Assembly (NCBI RefSeq): GCF_963576615.1
Contig: NC_088714.1
Location: forward strand, 42,502,072 to 42,566,071
Length of the DNA: 64,000 bases
DNA from: Watersipora subatra
Lineage: Eukaryota > Bryozoa > Gymnolaemata > Cheilostomatida > Watersiporidae
Reading direction: 5' to 3'
Shown: positions 36,701 through 44,184 of the stretch, in pieces
How positions within the stretch are numbered: position 1 is the stretch's first letter
Layout of the letters: each line of letters starts with the position of its first letter
Translations under genes and position numbers: made by a program
The notes under the pieces: generated by a model
What the model was told of the DNA's origin: nothing
The model's database searches: none
The model's input: the letters and a program-made list of their open reading frames with translations, nothing else

Positions 36701-39700
36701 ACATGTACTATAAAGAAATACACGTACTATAAAGAAATACACGTACTATAAAGAAATACACGTACGATAAAGAAATACATGTACTGTAAAGGAATACATG
36801 TACTATAAAGGAATACATGTATGTACTATAAATGAATACATATACTATAACGGAATACATGTACTATAAAGGAATAGGCCCTACATGTACTATAAAGGAA
36901 TACATTTATTATAAAGGAATACATGTACTATAAAGGAATACATGTACTATAAAGGAATACATGTACTATAAAGGAATACATGTATGTACTATAAAGGAAT
37001 ACATGTACTATAACAGAATACATGTACTATAAAGGAATAGGCCCTACATGTACTATAAAGGAATACATGTACTATAAAGGAATACGTGTGACAAAATATA
37101 AAAATCTATAAATTATGGAATCGAGCACGAGCATTCTCTTATTTCTTACACACATTTGTAAATGTTGAGTTACTCCTCTTCTGTCAATAACCCACAAACA
37201 AATCCGATAAAACATTTTAAGTACGATAAAAATAATTTTTCCATGATCAGCAATCGGTTATTGGTTCATTGCTCATCGTCAATGGGTCATTTCGACAGCC
37301 AACATGACGGTCAAGGTCGGAAGAAATAAAACTGACTCAACTGTGATTGACTGAATTAGTTAATTATAACGATCTCGATTCAATTTTATTCATTATTAAC
37401 ATAGCAAGTTGCAATGCAAGACTGGCTTTTGAATGACGGTGTCAACAGTGTTTCAAGTAAACAACCATAACAGACATATAGCACTTTTGTCAGCAAAATA
37501 TAGCAATACAAATACAGTAATACTTCAACTTACGAGTGCTCCAACGTACGAGAAACTTGAGATACGAGCCAGCTTTCAAGCAAGTTTTAGCACTAACATA
37601 CGAGCCATGTTTGAGATACGAGCACTTGAGTCAGTTGCCAAGTATGCCGGAGGTGTTTTATGACAACAGCATCACTCTGTATTTTTCAACTGCTCATGTT
37701 ATACTGTTGTACCGTGTTTTTTGTGCACGATTTTCTGTGCAGAATTATGTGAATTAAACGTACTGTGCGTAGACCGAAAGTTTGCCAGTAAAATGAAAGA
37801 TAATACAAAGAAAAAGCAAATGATAACAGTCGATATTAAACGGAAAAACATTGAAAAATATGCGAAATGTGTATGCGTGATTCAGCTAGCTTGGCAATAT
37901 GACAGAAATACACTCATAATTATCAAACAGAAGGATTATATTCAGGGCATTTAGTTCGCAAAAGGACTAACCATAGTTTCTAAACGGTGCAGCTGATGGC
38001 ATTGGACAAACAATTGGCCGGTGACAGCGTAACTGAAACGATGCTATGTGAAAAGGTCGGCGCTATCTATCCAAACTGTTTAATAAACATTCGGACAAGT
38101 TGGCTAGTGGTCGTGCGCTAACCATTTGTGACGACACCTGTGTTCGTCCTAATCGCAACATGTTGCAAGGGCGACAAAGGCAAACGTCCTTAGATAGGTT
38201 TATCTTAAAATGGCCGGCTAATCGTGAAAGCGAAAAAAAAGGAAAAATTTCTCGCTAACCAGCGAGAAATTTCAAACGATGAACGCCGAAGAAATTTTAA
38301 TTACGTTTAGTTGAAAATGAAAGTTTGCTTTTAGGTTTGCTTCTAAGTTTGTCTTTTAATACTTTGATAAAATCCAAATTTATCAAAGTCAACTGTTGTA
38401 ACGAAGGATAACTTATATCTCCCTCCCTGGCAAATGCGAGTGTTAACTGCTATTGTATGTATTTAATTTTACATTTTAATTAATCACATTTCCTTGCATT
38501 ATTTTTTATTTGTTGCTTTTTGAAAGCATGTAGTACGTAAGGAGAATAACCATCATGTTCTTTCTGTTACAATATCTTGTTTTGAGTATTTTATTTGCTT
38601 TTTAGAGTATGGAAACCAATCAATATATATTTAATTGTTCTATATATAAATGAATTGCACTAACATGCGAGTAAATTGACATACGAGCTCAGTCTCGGAA
38701 CGCATTACGCTCGTAAGTTGAAGTATGACTGTAGATGATCCCCATTAAATGGTGAATATTCAGATGATACTTAAATAAATACATTGGAAAATCCAGCGAT
38801 GACATCATGGGCTTCAAACGAATGAGGCCAATTCTTAATATATTTGTCAACATGGTGTGTATCATTCAGTACGCCTTGTCAACACGACATATCGTTTTGT
38901 AGCGTCGTATGTAGCCGCAAAAAGTATCTACACTATATATCAATTATGCATTTCATCGCTGTGTGTAGCCAGGCCTTAACACAAAGCTAAAAGTGAGGAA
39001 ACATGTCCATAAGACACTGTCATCCGAGGAAGTCGCTCGCTTTTCATCATCCCAGCAGTATATACCTCGATTCTATTAATAAGAATTTTGATCGAAAAAC
39101 CTTTAGATATTCAGCCCAAAGACTTGAATAGTTATTAGGGTAATTATTTAGCATGGTAGCTATTTCTGGTAGATATTTTTTAACTGTTGTAATTTGCTCT
39201 GTTCACTTTCGTGTTTGTACAATGTTAATAAAAAGAATAAATTCAAATTACGAAAAGAGATTTTCGACTCCAATTTGCTACCTTACCCATTACTAATACA
39301 ATTTTTCTTTGTGCAACGCTAGCCAACCCAGAATACAAATTTTCAAATGCTAACTTTTAAGCTATTGCAAACCGCAATGTCACTTCGGAGGCATCAATGC
39401 AATCACACTCAACCTAGGCGTGGCAGAATCATGAGTCTCCGTAACTCTATTAGGCATCTCAACTTGATCCCGCCTACTCATAAAAGATTCACTGAGAGGA
39501 TTAGTAATTTAGCGCTTAACCAAGCTACGATGATTGATCTTAATGGTGACCTCATTGGACAGGCGGTGGAATTTCAACTTACCGCCACACTGTGCATGCC
39601 GAGGTATAGACGGCTGAGACAGACGCAAAGGCACCAGATAACTCCGAGAGCTATAAATGTGTTTGAGTTGACCTACAAAAGTGATAATCACCCTAGGGAA

Positions 39701-41120
39701 GCACTAATCAGATGGATCAGTTAAGCAATTATGATCCGCATTTTTCCTCCTTGTTACAAGGAGCAGTGTATGTAGGTTCAACAAAAGGTGATCGATAACA
39801 ATGTACTTATGTATGGTTCGGGCTAATGACGTCCCTCCCCTACTTCAGCTATGACAACTAAGCGGCCCTGAAAGGCTGTGGGAGCCGGCAAGTGTCGGTA
39901 ATTATTCATGTTCAAGTATCCAGACACACCTATCAATTTTCAATTGCAATGATGGAGATGGCAAACTTTTTACCTTCAAACAAAATGTCTACTAGAATAT
40001 TTGACAACTTGGCACAGCTACCATGGCGTGTCCGAACAGGCCTTTCTGTCTGATAGAATGAACTGGTTATAGGACTAGTTAGTGTAACTAGATTTGACCA
40101 ACGCTAACCTTCATACTTTAATAAACCATCTTAGCCTGGCATTCAAGGATCATCGTACACAAGTGCATACATAGTACAACTAGCTATTGAAAATAGGTCA
40201 CGTGTAAACTGGTCACAATTATCTAGTATCACAAGGTCAGCACACAAGTCAATTTATGTAGTTCATAGAAATGGACTATGAACCTGACTCACTTAAGTTA
40301 TCAACATCTTAATAAGGTTGACTTCTCTAGCATTCATTGTAATCTTGAACAACAACGTATGTGTCACACAAGTCACTTACCTCATATCTTTGTATAGTAA
40401 AATAAAGAAAGGCCCAAGGAAACGCAAGACCAATCATGGCGTGCGTAGAAGGCATCCCATATTCTAATTCGTATCGCTTTTCCATGCGAACAACTGGTGG
40501 ACTGGCTGGTCGAGGCAACCTGGAAACATTTAGCCATTTCAAATAAAAAACTGGAAAATTTTCTGGAGTTTCTGAATTTTGGTAATATATAATGAACGTA
40601 TAAAATTGTCACTCAAAAACATAGATTGGTTTCCTCACCTTATAATATCCTTGAGTGCCTGACCGACGTACATGATCAAACACCATGTGAGTACAAGACG
40701 CCTGCATACATAACCATCTACATTCCAAAACCAGTATGGAAAAAAACAGCAGTAAAACATTTCATTGCCAAGACCCGCTCCAATGTGGAATAGGTAGTAG
40801 AAGAACGGCCACCTAACCACATAGTCTTTGTTGTCAGCGTCTTTACTAGATGCTGTACTATATTCACTAAGACTTCTACGATGACCCTGGTATTTCCTAG
40901 AACGAAGATTATATCCATGTGCTACAGAATTGTCATAGTCTTCTAAAAGTGTGCTAGAGGCGTCATAAAAGCCACTACTTTTTCGTTGGAGATCAGCAGC
41001 TGAAGAGAGGTTATCACCATCTTCGTTGTTCTCATCAGTTTTATAGGTTACACCAAATGTTTTTTGAAATGTAGCGACCAATTGAGGATCATTCAAGAAA
41101 TCAAATACCTGTGACGCCAT
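18552..41120 (-). CDS. SGPP1: Sphingosine-1-phosphate phosphatase, SGPP1/2-like
   Basis: Coding exons, 5' to 3' on the minus strand, are 41120-40639, 40519-40381, 39672-39583, 29428-29233, 20117-19936 and 18758-18552. All have canonical splice sites and matching phases, giving 431 aa (human SGPP1 is about 440). The enzyme is an ER membrane lipid phosphatase that dephosphorylates sphingosine-1-phosphate. All three PAP2-superfamily motifs are present: C1 K157-x6-RP (KDIIRLPRP), C2 PSTH with His187, and C3 SR-x5-H-x3-D with His234 and Asp238. Other SGPP hallmarks are [11 protein letters not shown] near the N-terminus, [37 protein letters not shown] and [10 protein letters not shown]. The C3 motif is on a 90-nt exon and its Asp is the first residue of the next exon. 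Residues 30-100 are polar and Ser-rich, as in other SGPP N-termini. Whether it is SGPP1 or SGPP2 orthologous is undecided. Confidence 0.93.
19180..19397 (+). repeat. 15-bp minisatellite (GCATGGTTATACTTG), about 14 units
   Basis: Near-identical units in the last SGPP-like intron. Because 15 is divisible by three, ITMPS-type (minus) and LAWLY-type (plus) repeat ORFs result; they are not considered genes. Confidence 0.95.
19936..20117 (-). CDS. SGPP1: SGPP-like coding exon 5
   Basis: The exon completes Gly303 and reads [17 protein letters not shown], then a polar loop ([20 protein letters not shown]), then a hydrophobic helix ending FLTRA. The donor AAGAGCT/GTGAGT is phase 0. Reading past it gives a plausible but unrelated extension; using it gives a gap-free length match to SGPP1 across the join. 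Confidence 0.85.
22682..22795 (-). CDS. Possible short terminal exon following the exon-4 duplicate
   Basis: A 66-bp gap with a GTACGT donor and a pyrimidine-rich CTCTTCTTGCTTCATGTTCAG acceptor separates this segment from the exon-4 duplicate. In the matching phase it encodes about 37 residues ([20 protein letters not shown] onward) and a TAG. It does not resemble SGPP exon 5. Confidence 0.25.
22864..22965 (-). pseudogene. Diverged duplicate of SGPP-like exon 4 (alternative exon or relic)
   Basis: Within the SGPP-like intron the minus strand reads [14 protein letters not shown] followed immediately by a phase-1 GTACGT donor, paralleling [20 protein letters not shown] of exon 4. Within the eight shared residues WSTCRGDT five codons differ, all synonymously. 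Upstream, similarity fades ([16 protein letters not shown]) and no convincing acceptor is seen; the frame is open back to a stop near 22990. It could be an alternative exon, a decayed duplicate or coincidence. Confidence 0.4.
23472..24399 (+). repeat. 49-bp minisatellite, about 19 units, in an SGPP-like intron
   Basis: The unit starts CAACTTACTAGTTATAGTAG and ends CTGATAGTCCTATGTATAA. Each unit contains an imperfect stem (AGTTATAGTA ... TACTAACT). Early units vary more (TCACAA/TAACAA). Confidence 0.95.
25751..28575. mobile_element. TA-flanked DNA transposon of 1.42 kb, disrupted by a nested element
   Basis: The ends CCGTAAAACCTGTATTTAAA and the matching GGTTTTACGG are flanked by TA. Subterminal repeats (CGCCACCTCTATTTGACTGCC, AAAAATAGAGTGCCACC type) occur at both ends. 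Excluding the nested 1398-bp insert plus its duplicated TA the element is 1425 bp, nearly the same as the copy at 57342-58760, and the two share interior sequence (e.g. CATAATAGCAAGTGATCAGT vs CATAATATCAAATGATCAGT). Confidence 0.87.
26276..27673. mobile_element. Nested 1398-bp element with about 130-bp inverted repeats, TA target duplication
   Basis: The left arm (26276-26408) and right arm (27543-27673) are inverted copies with few mismatches, beginning AAGAATAGAGAAAGCATAAT. They are flanked by TA (26274-26275, 27674-27675). The empty site is preserved in the paralogues at about 280 and 57920 (GCTCTGCTAAAAAATT type), confirming the exact insertion. No transposase ORF was found inside. Confidence 0.88.
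28577..29232. other. SGPP-like intron sequence, nothing recognised
   Basis: Unique AT-rich sequence between the TA-flanked transposon and exon 4, with a small ACAAGTATTG duplication at 28838-28858. Confidence 0.5.
29233..29428 (-). CDS. SGPP1: SGPP-like coding exon 4
   Basis: The acceptor is TTCTCTTGCAG. The exon opens with Asp238 (last residue of C3) in DVIAGLAL, followed by two hydrophobic segments separated by [11 protein letters not shown], then the SGPP hallmark [10 protein letters not shown]. The donor is ATATTAG/GTAAGT, phase 1. Human SGPP1 has KYAP and TWSTSRGDT at equivalent places. Confidence 0.92.
30290..31437 (+). repeat. 19/20-bp minisatellite (TGGTTTGGTACTACCTAAA / ...TGACA), about 59 units
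   Basis: Two interspersed unit lengths, 19 bp ending TAAA and 20 bp ending TGACA or TAAGA, form higher-order blocks (for example the block near 30890-31010 recurs near 31030-31150). The left edge has GGTTCTAC variants; the right part is homogeneous. It lies in the 10-kb SGPP-like intron. Confidence 0.95.
32137..32550. mobile_element. Diverged copy of the 35.2-kb MITE
   Basis: It shares GCTGGTTCACAC, TTCGGTGAT.GTCG, AATGTTCACACT.TCACAAAC, and in reverse AAACTGTCCCGATG and TAGTCGACGA.TAATCGCTG with the element at 35152-35586. Its right terminus is not recognisable. It ends near a hairpin (TTTAGCAACAATAC / GTATTGTCGCTAAA, 32509-32546). Confidence 0.55.
32830..32985 (-). mobile_element. tRNA-derived SINE, minus strand, degenerate
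   Basis: Minus strand reads TGCTGTAGTGGTTAGCTCGC (A box), CTTGGAGGTTTTAGTGCG and tail GCAACTGGACATACC followed by GACAGACAAAC. Confidence 0.5.
33640..33736 (-). mobile_element. Relic of a piggyBac-family left end
   Basis: Read on minus it gives TTAACCCCTTTTGCAGGCAG, then GCAAC..TTATTGTCG and GGGCAGAGCGAC..TTTTGTCG. These are the same tandem subterminal motifs as the left end of the piggyBac element at 62010. No partner end was identified. Confidence 0.5.
33745..34590. repeat. Dispersed repeat, copy A
   Basis: It shares ordered blocks with 50740-51270 (copy B): TTTTAAACTT..ACCATGA.AAA, GCAGCAGAAGCT, TGATACTGGTACCT, AGATATCGGACT.TCTTTGTCTG, AGAATGTAGAGGC and TTAATAAAAAGTGCACAT. In this copy the first block is tandemly repeated. 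Both copies run into a SINE. Confidence 0.7.
34588..34735 (+). mobile_element. tRNA-derived SINE
   Basis: CTTGTGGTTAGAGAGTTGG (A box) and GTGAGTTCAAATCCAGCATG (B box), with a tail containing GCTGGACAAACC. Confidence 0.65.
35152..35586. mobile_element. MITE of about 435 bp with an internal palindrome
   Basis: The left end AAAGGTTGGTTTACGCTATA is the approximate inverse of the right end CATAGTGTGAACCGGCCTTA. Inside, GCGAAGCATCGGGAAAGT and ACTTTCCCGACGTGTCCGCG plus ATGCTTCG form a foldback. A diverged copy begins at 32137 with TTAAAGCTGGTTCACACAAT and shares GTGCTTCGGTGATTGTCG. Confidence 0.65.
36629..37090 (+). repeat. 19-bp minisatellite (ACTATAAAGGAATACATGT), about 24 units
   Basis: Units vary (ACGTGT, TACACG) and a longer variant with AGGCCCTAC appears twice (36873, 37031), indicating a higher-order duplication of about 150 bp. 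Confidence 0.93.
37515..38731 (+). mobile_element. Tigger/pogo-like DNA transposon, internally deleted
   Basis: 22-bp inverted ends (CAGTAATACTTCAACTTACG and the complement of CAGTCATACTTCAACTTACG) are flanked by TA at 37513-37514 and 38732-38733. Length is 1217 bp against about 2.5 kb for intact Tigger elements. It is inserted in the 10-kb SGPP-like intron. Confidence 0.88.
37793..38110 (+). pseudogene. Tigger/CENP-B-like transposase N-terminal remnant
   Basis: ATG 37793 begins a basic, CENP-B-type helix-turn-helix ([18 protein letters not shown], then [11 protein letters not shown]) that hits a stop at 37952. After a frame change, [19 protein letters not shown] (about 38000-38060) matches the second DNA-binding domain of Tigger transposases. 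The DDE region is missing. Confidence 0.8.
38734..39582. other. SGPP-like intron sequence, nothing recognised
   Basis: Unique AT-rich sequence between the Tigger-like element and the hidden SGPP exon 3. Confidence 0.5.
39583..39672 (-). CDS. SGPP1: SGPP-like coding exon 3 (30 codons): motif C3
   Basis: This short exon is not visible as a long open frame because stops flank it closely. The acceptor is CACTTTTGTAG and the donor GTGGCG/GTAAGT, phase 0 on both sides. It encodes a hydrophobic helix then [18 protein letters not shown]; family members have CLSR(L/I)Y(T/M)GMHS/T here. Ser-Arg and His234 are catalytic in the PAP2 fold. Without it the reconstructed protein would lack the third motif, so its phase-perfect fit is strong support for the whole model. 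Confidence 0.93.
40381..40519 (-). CDS. SGPP1: SGPP-like coding exon 2: motifs C1 (end) and C2
   Basis: The acceptor TTTCCAG completes Arg161 and continues [15 protein letters not shown], then the C2 catalytic segment YGMPSTHAM (His187) and a membrane helix ending QRYE. The donor is GATATGAG/GTAAGT, phase 0. Confidence 0.93.
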
Positions 41121-41124
41121 CGCT
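40639..41124 (-). CDS. SGPP1: SGPP-like coding exon 1: N-terminus to motif C1 lysine
   Basis: The acceptor TTTTAG/AGCG leaves only four untranslated bases before ATG (41120-41118). The exon encodes [17 protein letters not shown], a hydrophilic Ser/Asp-rich stretch, then the first membrane region ([20 protein letters not shown]) and the start of motif C1 (ALKDIIR). The donor is TATAAG/GTGAGG, phase 2. Confidence 0.92.
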
Positions 41125-41835
41125 CTAAAATCATAAAATACACATGTTAAACAGTTTACTAGAATACTATATCCTAATTTGAATCAAAATAATTTGTGGT
41201 GTAGCATTCTGGTGCTCATAAAAACGATTACAATTCTTAAGCTCACAAAACACTTTTGAAATAAAATTGCGCATAGGTACATTAACTTATTGTTCTATAT
41301 GTGAGTGACTAATACTCAAAAATTGTAGGATTTGGTAAATGGATCAACTAAAGAAGAGTTAACAATGAACTACTATATAAAACAAACGATGTAGAAAACA
41401 TCACATATAATCCTTGGTAATCAACAAAACCTACTTTTATGAGATAAGGGCCACAACGTTCGCACTGTTAAAAAGAAGCACTGTCTGTATACAAAAGTTT
41501 CGTAATGCAACTGTTAACGCAGAATAGTAAGACTACCTTATGATATTCGTTCCTTCTCAGTGTTCAAAATTCACACATATAACCGTTCCAGATAAACATA
41601 ACATCATGCACAAATAATTTCAAAAATGATTTATCAATTAAAACACCGACAAGGTCGGTGAAGGTCAATTTTACTGTTCTTTCTATTTGCGATATAATAA
41701 AAATTACTACTGCAAGTACAATGTGAAACTAACAACTTTTAATTGTTTCACGTCTACGTGTTATTAGCATGCAGTTTAGCGAGGGTGGATCAGCCACACA
41801 AACAATTATAAAAATAAATATGCGGAACAACTTAC

Positions 41836-42010
41836 TACACCAGCGCCAGTAGACTATGTCGCGAAGCAGTAGAACAATGAAGGAGGGCTGGCGCAGATGA
41901 TTTCCGTAGATAGCGCACCGGCGCTTTGATTGGCGAAACAATTGAGTTACTCCATTCATGTAGCGCCGTCGAATGGTATTTGCTGTTCCGGTCGCTTCAT
42001 ATCGAAACAG
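41836..42010 (-). promoter_or_regulatory. Probable 5'-UTR exon 1 and TATA-less promoter of the SGPP-like gene
   Basis: A strong minus-strand donor (GGTGTA/GTAAGT) lies at 41834-41835, and the coding exon 1 acceptor leaves only 4 nt of UTR, so an untranslated first exon is expected here. The segment is locally richer in CpG than its surroundings. It includes AAAATGGCCGC on the minus strand at about 42010-42020, a YY1-like start-site element found in TATA-less housekeeping promoters. The exon's 5' limit is a guess. Confidence 0.5.
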
Positions 42011-42216
42011 CGGCCATTTTTATGTGGGTAGCAACATCTGTGCAAAGCTCCCCGATGTTGATACTATGAAATAATTTGTGATTGAAAGATTTTTAGAGAA
42101 AAAATGCAAAAGGTTAAATTTTTAGCAACTCTCATCTATGTACTTTACGTAACTCCCTTCTATATACTTTATGCAGATTCCTTCAGTATGAGCCTACTTC
42201 ACACGCATTAAGTAAA

Positions 42217-42258
42217 ACCAATGATATACAGCCCAAATGGGGGCTGTATATCATTGGT
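42217..42258. repeat. Perfect 18-bp hairpin upstream of the SGPP-like gene
   Basis: ACCAATGATATACAGCCC (42217-42234) and its exact reverse complement (42241-42258) flank the 6-nt loop AAATGG. The site is about 200 bp upstream of the inferred SGPP-like first exon. Confidence 0.85.
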
Positions 42259-43884
42259 AAAACTATCTGATTGCACAGCCAAACCTTTTGATAGCGTCAT
42301 TACAAAAATGTTAGTTGCTGTAGAAGTCACTTTATCCGTAATTTTGTAATCAGTACTTGCTCTCCAAATGTAATGATCCTTAGCAAGTAGTTTTTTGGTG
42401 ATGTAGATGACCCTGGAAGCAATTTTTATCTATCAATTCCACAGTTAAGTTTTGATAGTCCCATATTTTGATTTTCTAAAAACTGTGAGAAAACCAGCTA
42501 GCAGCATAACAAGGTCGTTGCTAATGAACAAGCAGATATGAGAGGTTATCATGCTTCTGTAATCGAATAATTGTGCCCATGATCATATCGCAGGATCTCT
42601 CATGGCACATGGGACTACCAGCATCTAGTGGCAATAACAGCAATAAGGAGGTGAAAAAATTTTACACCAGCACAAGATGAAATGTGATCTGCACGTGTTC
42701 TCTTAGTTCTTATATGGTGAGGTGTTCTCTTTCGCAGTCAAATGAGGCTATTAAGACTGTCTATTGTTGTGGCTTACATAAATTGTTAAATTTGTCCTTT
42801 ATTCCATAGAGGTGCTTGCGAATTTTAAAGTGGTTTTTGGCTTTTGCTTAACCAGATCCACTCTCTCGACAAGAAGGATATGGTGTCCAGTGTGCTAGAA
42901 CAGTTCGAGACATGTTAGTGTGATGAGGTAGGTAGTACTTGTTATGGATAAGTTTGAGATAAGGCAACACGTTCAAAGATTTTGTGATGTGATAAGTGGA
43001 AGTGTGGTGAGAATATGTGATTGGTAGCACACAGTTTTAGTATAGAATTTGGTAAGAGGAATATCTTTTTGCGCTGTTGGTATGGTAAGACAGGCAAATA
43101 TATATCAATGCTTTTGACCAGATGACAATGCATAAATTTATAGTGAAACAACATAATAAATAAATAAAATAATGCTGCTGCTTTTCTATTTGCACCGCCA
43201 TGCACCGCCTCAAAAATTTTTTATAAAAACATCTGCATCTATGATATGGAAATCTTGTCACTAGTAAGGCAGTTATTGTGAACGTGGGAAGACGAATCCA
43301 ACCATTATAAAAGCATAGTTATATGTAACAATAAGGCTGTAATAGGTGTCTGTAATAATGTATTCTGATCTGACAGGCCGACAAGACTGAAGTAATTTAC
43401 ATGCTCATTTAAATTCAAGGACGGAGAGTAGATAGCTTTCAACAAAAACCTGAAAAATATATTTATGGTATTCGTCACCATACAGAGTGGAGAAGGCTGA
43501 TGCCAATGCATGCCTAGCTCCCTATTCGCTGTCATCCCAAAAACGAATGTAACCCATTGGCCAGTGAATCGAATTCGTAAAACTATATATCAGAAGTATA
43601 TAAAGTTTATTGCAAATAAAAACAGCAATAATGTTGAAAAATAAATAAATAACGGAATTCATCAACAACAAATATTTACCACAATTTGTATAATAAGTAT
43701 GTCATCATTACTTCAAACCTGCTACAAGTTGTAGTGTTTTAATTTTACACAATATTCGATGAGAGCCAGATTGTAGGACAGGATGCTATTAGCATGCAAG
43801 AGGAAGAGTGCTATTCTCTACACTAGCCAACACCTGCACTGCTTCAAAACCTTTCTTGCTGTTCGTACATAAAACAATTCGAAA
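42259..43884. other. Intergenic region between the SGPP-like and GPHB5-like genes
   Basis: No exon with splice support was found on either strand. Overlapping open frames at 42848-43261 (minus) are poorly biased. I looked specifically for a GPA2-like cystine-knot exon and saw none. Confidence 0.5.
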
Positions 43885-43890
43885 TTTATT
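43885..43890 (-). terminator. Polyadenylation signal of the GPHB5-like gene
   Basis: AATAAA on the minus strand, about 100 bp after the stop codon. Confidence 0.55.
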
Positions 43891-43989
43891 GTCGTTAATC
43901 TTTTGTTATTAACAATATTTAGTAAAAATATTATTAATAATATTTAATAAAAATATTATTTAAAATTTCTCATTTTAGAAGCCCTGAGA

Positions 43990-44184
43990 CTAGCTCATAC
44001 AGATGGCCTCTTTGTGTAGATCGCATTTATCACAAGCACACTCAGTGATGGTATGTCCAGTATATACTTCTGGTTCATGGTCCCCTTCACAGTCGGTGAG
44101 CATAGCATAAATCTTCTCAAAGGAAGTGACCATGCATGTCGGATGGTAGCTCCGAACATGAAAGGGTGGCTCCATATCAAATAC
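43990..44184 (-). CDS. GPHB5: GPHB5-like exon 2: remaining cystine knot
   Basis: The acceptor is TTGATTTGCAG. The exon encodes VFDMEPPFHV, HPTC, LTDCEGDHEP and ECACDKCDLHKEAIC, ending Met-Ser-stop (TAG, 43992-43990). The six Cys with their C-x-C-x2-C spacing give the family call. Confidence 0.85.
   Translation of the reverse strand, partial: VFDMEPPFHVRSYHPTCMVTSFEKIYAMLTDCEGDHEPEVYTGHTITECACDKCDLHKEAICMS

Noticed and set aside
42848-43261. Overlapping minus-strand ORFs considered as a GPA2 partner gene
   Set aside because: No cystine-knot cysteine spacing, signal peptide or splice sites.
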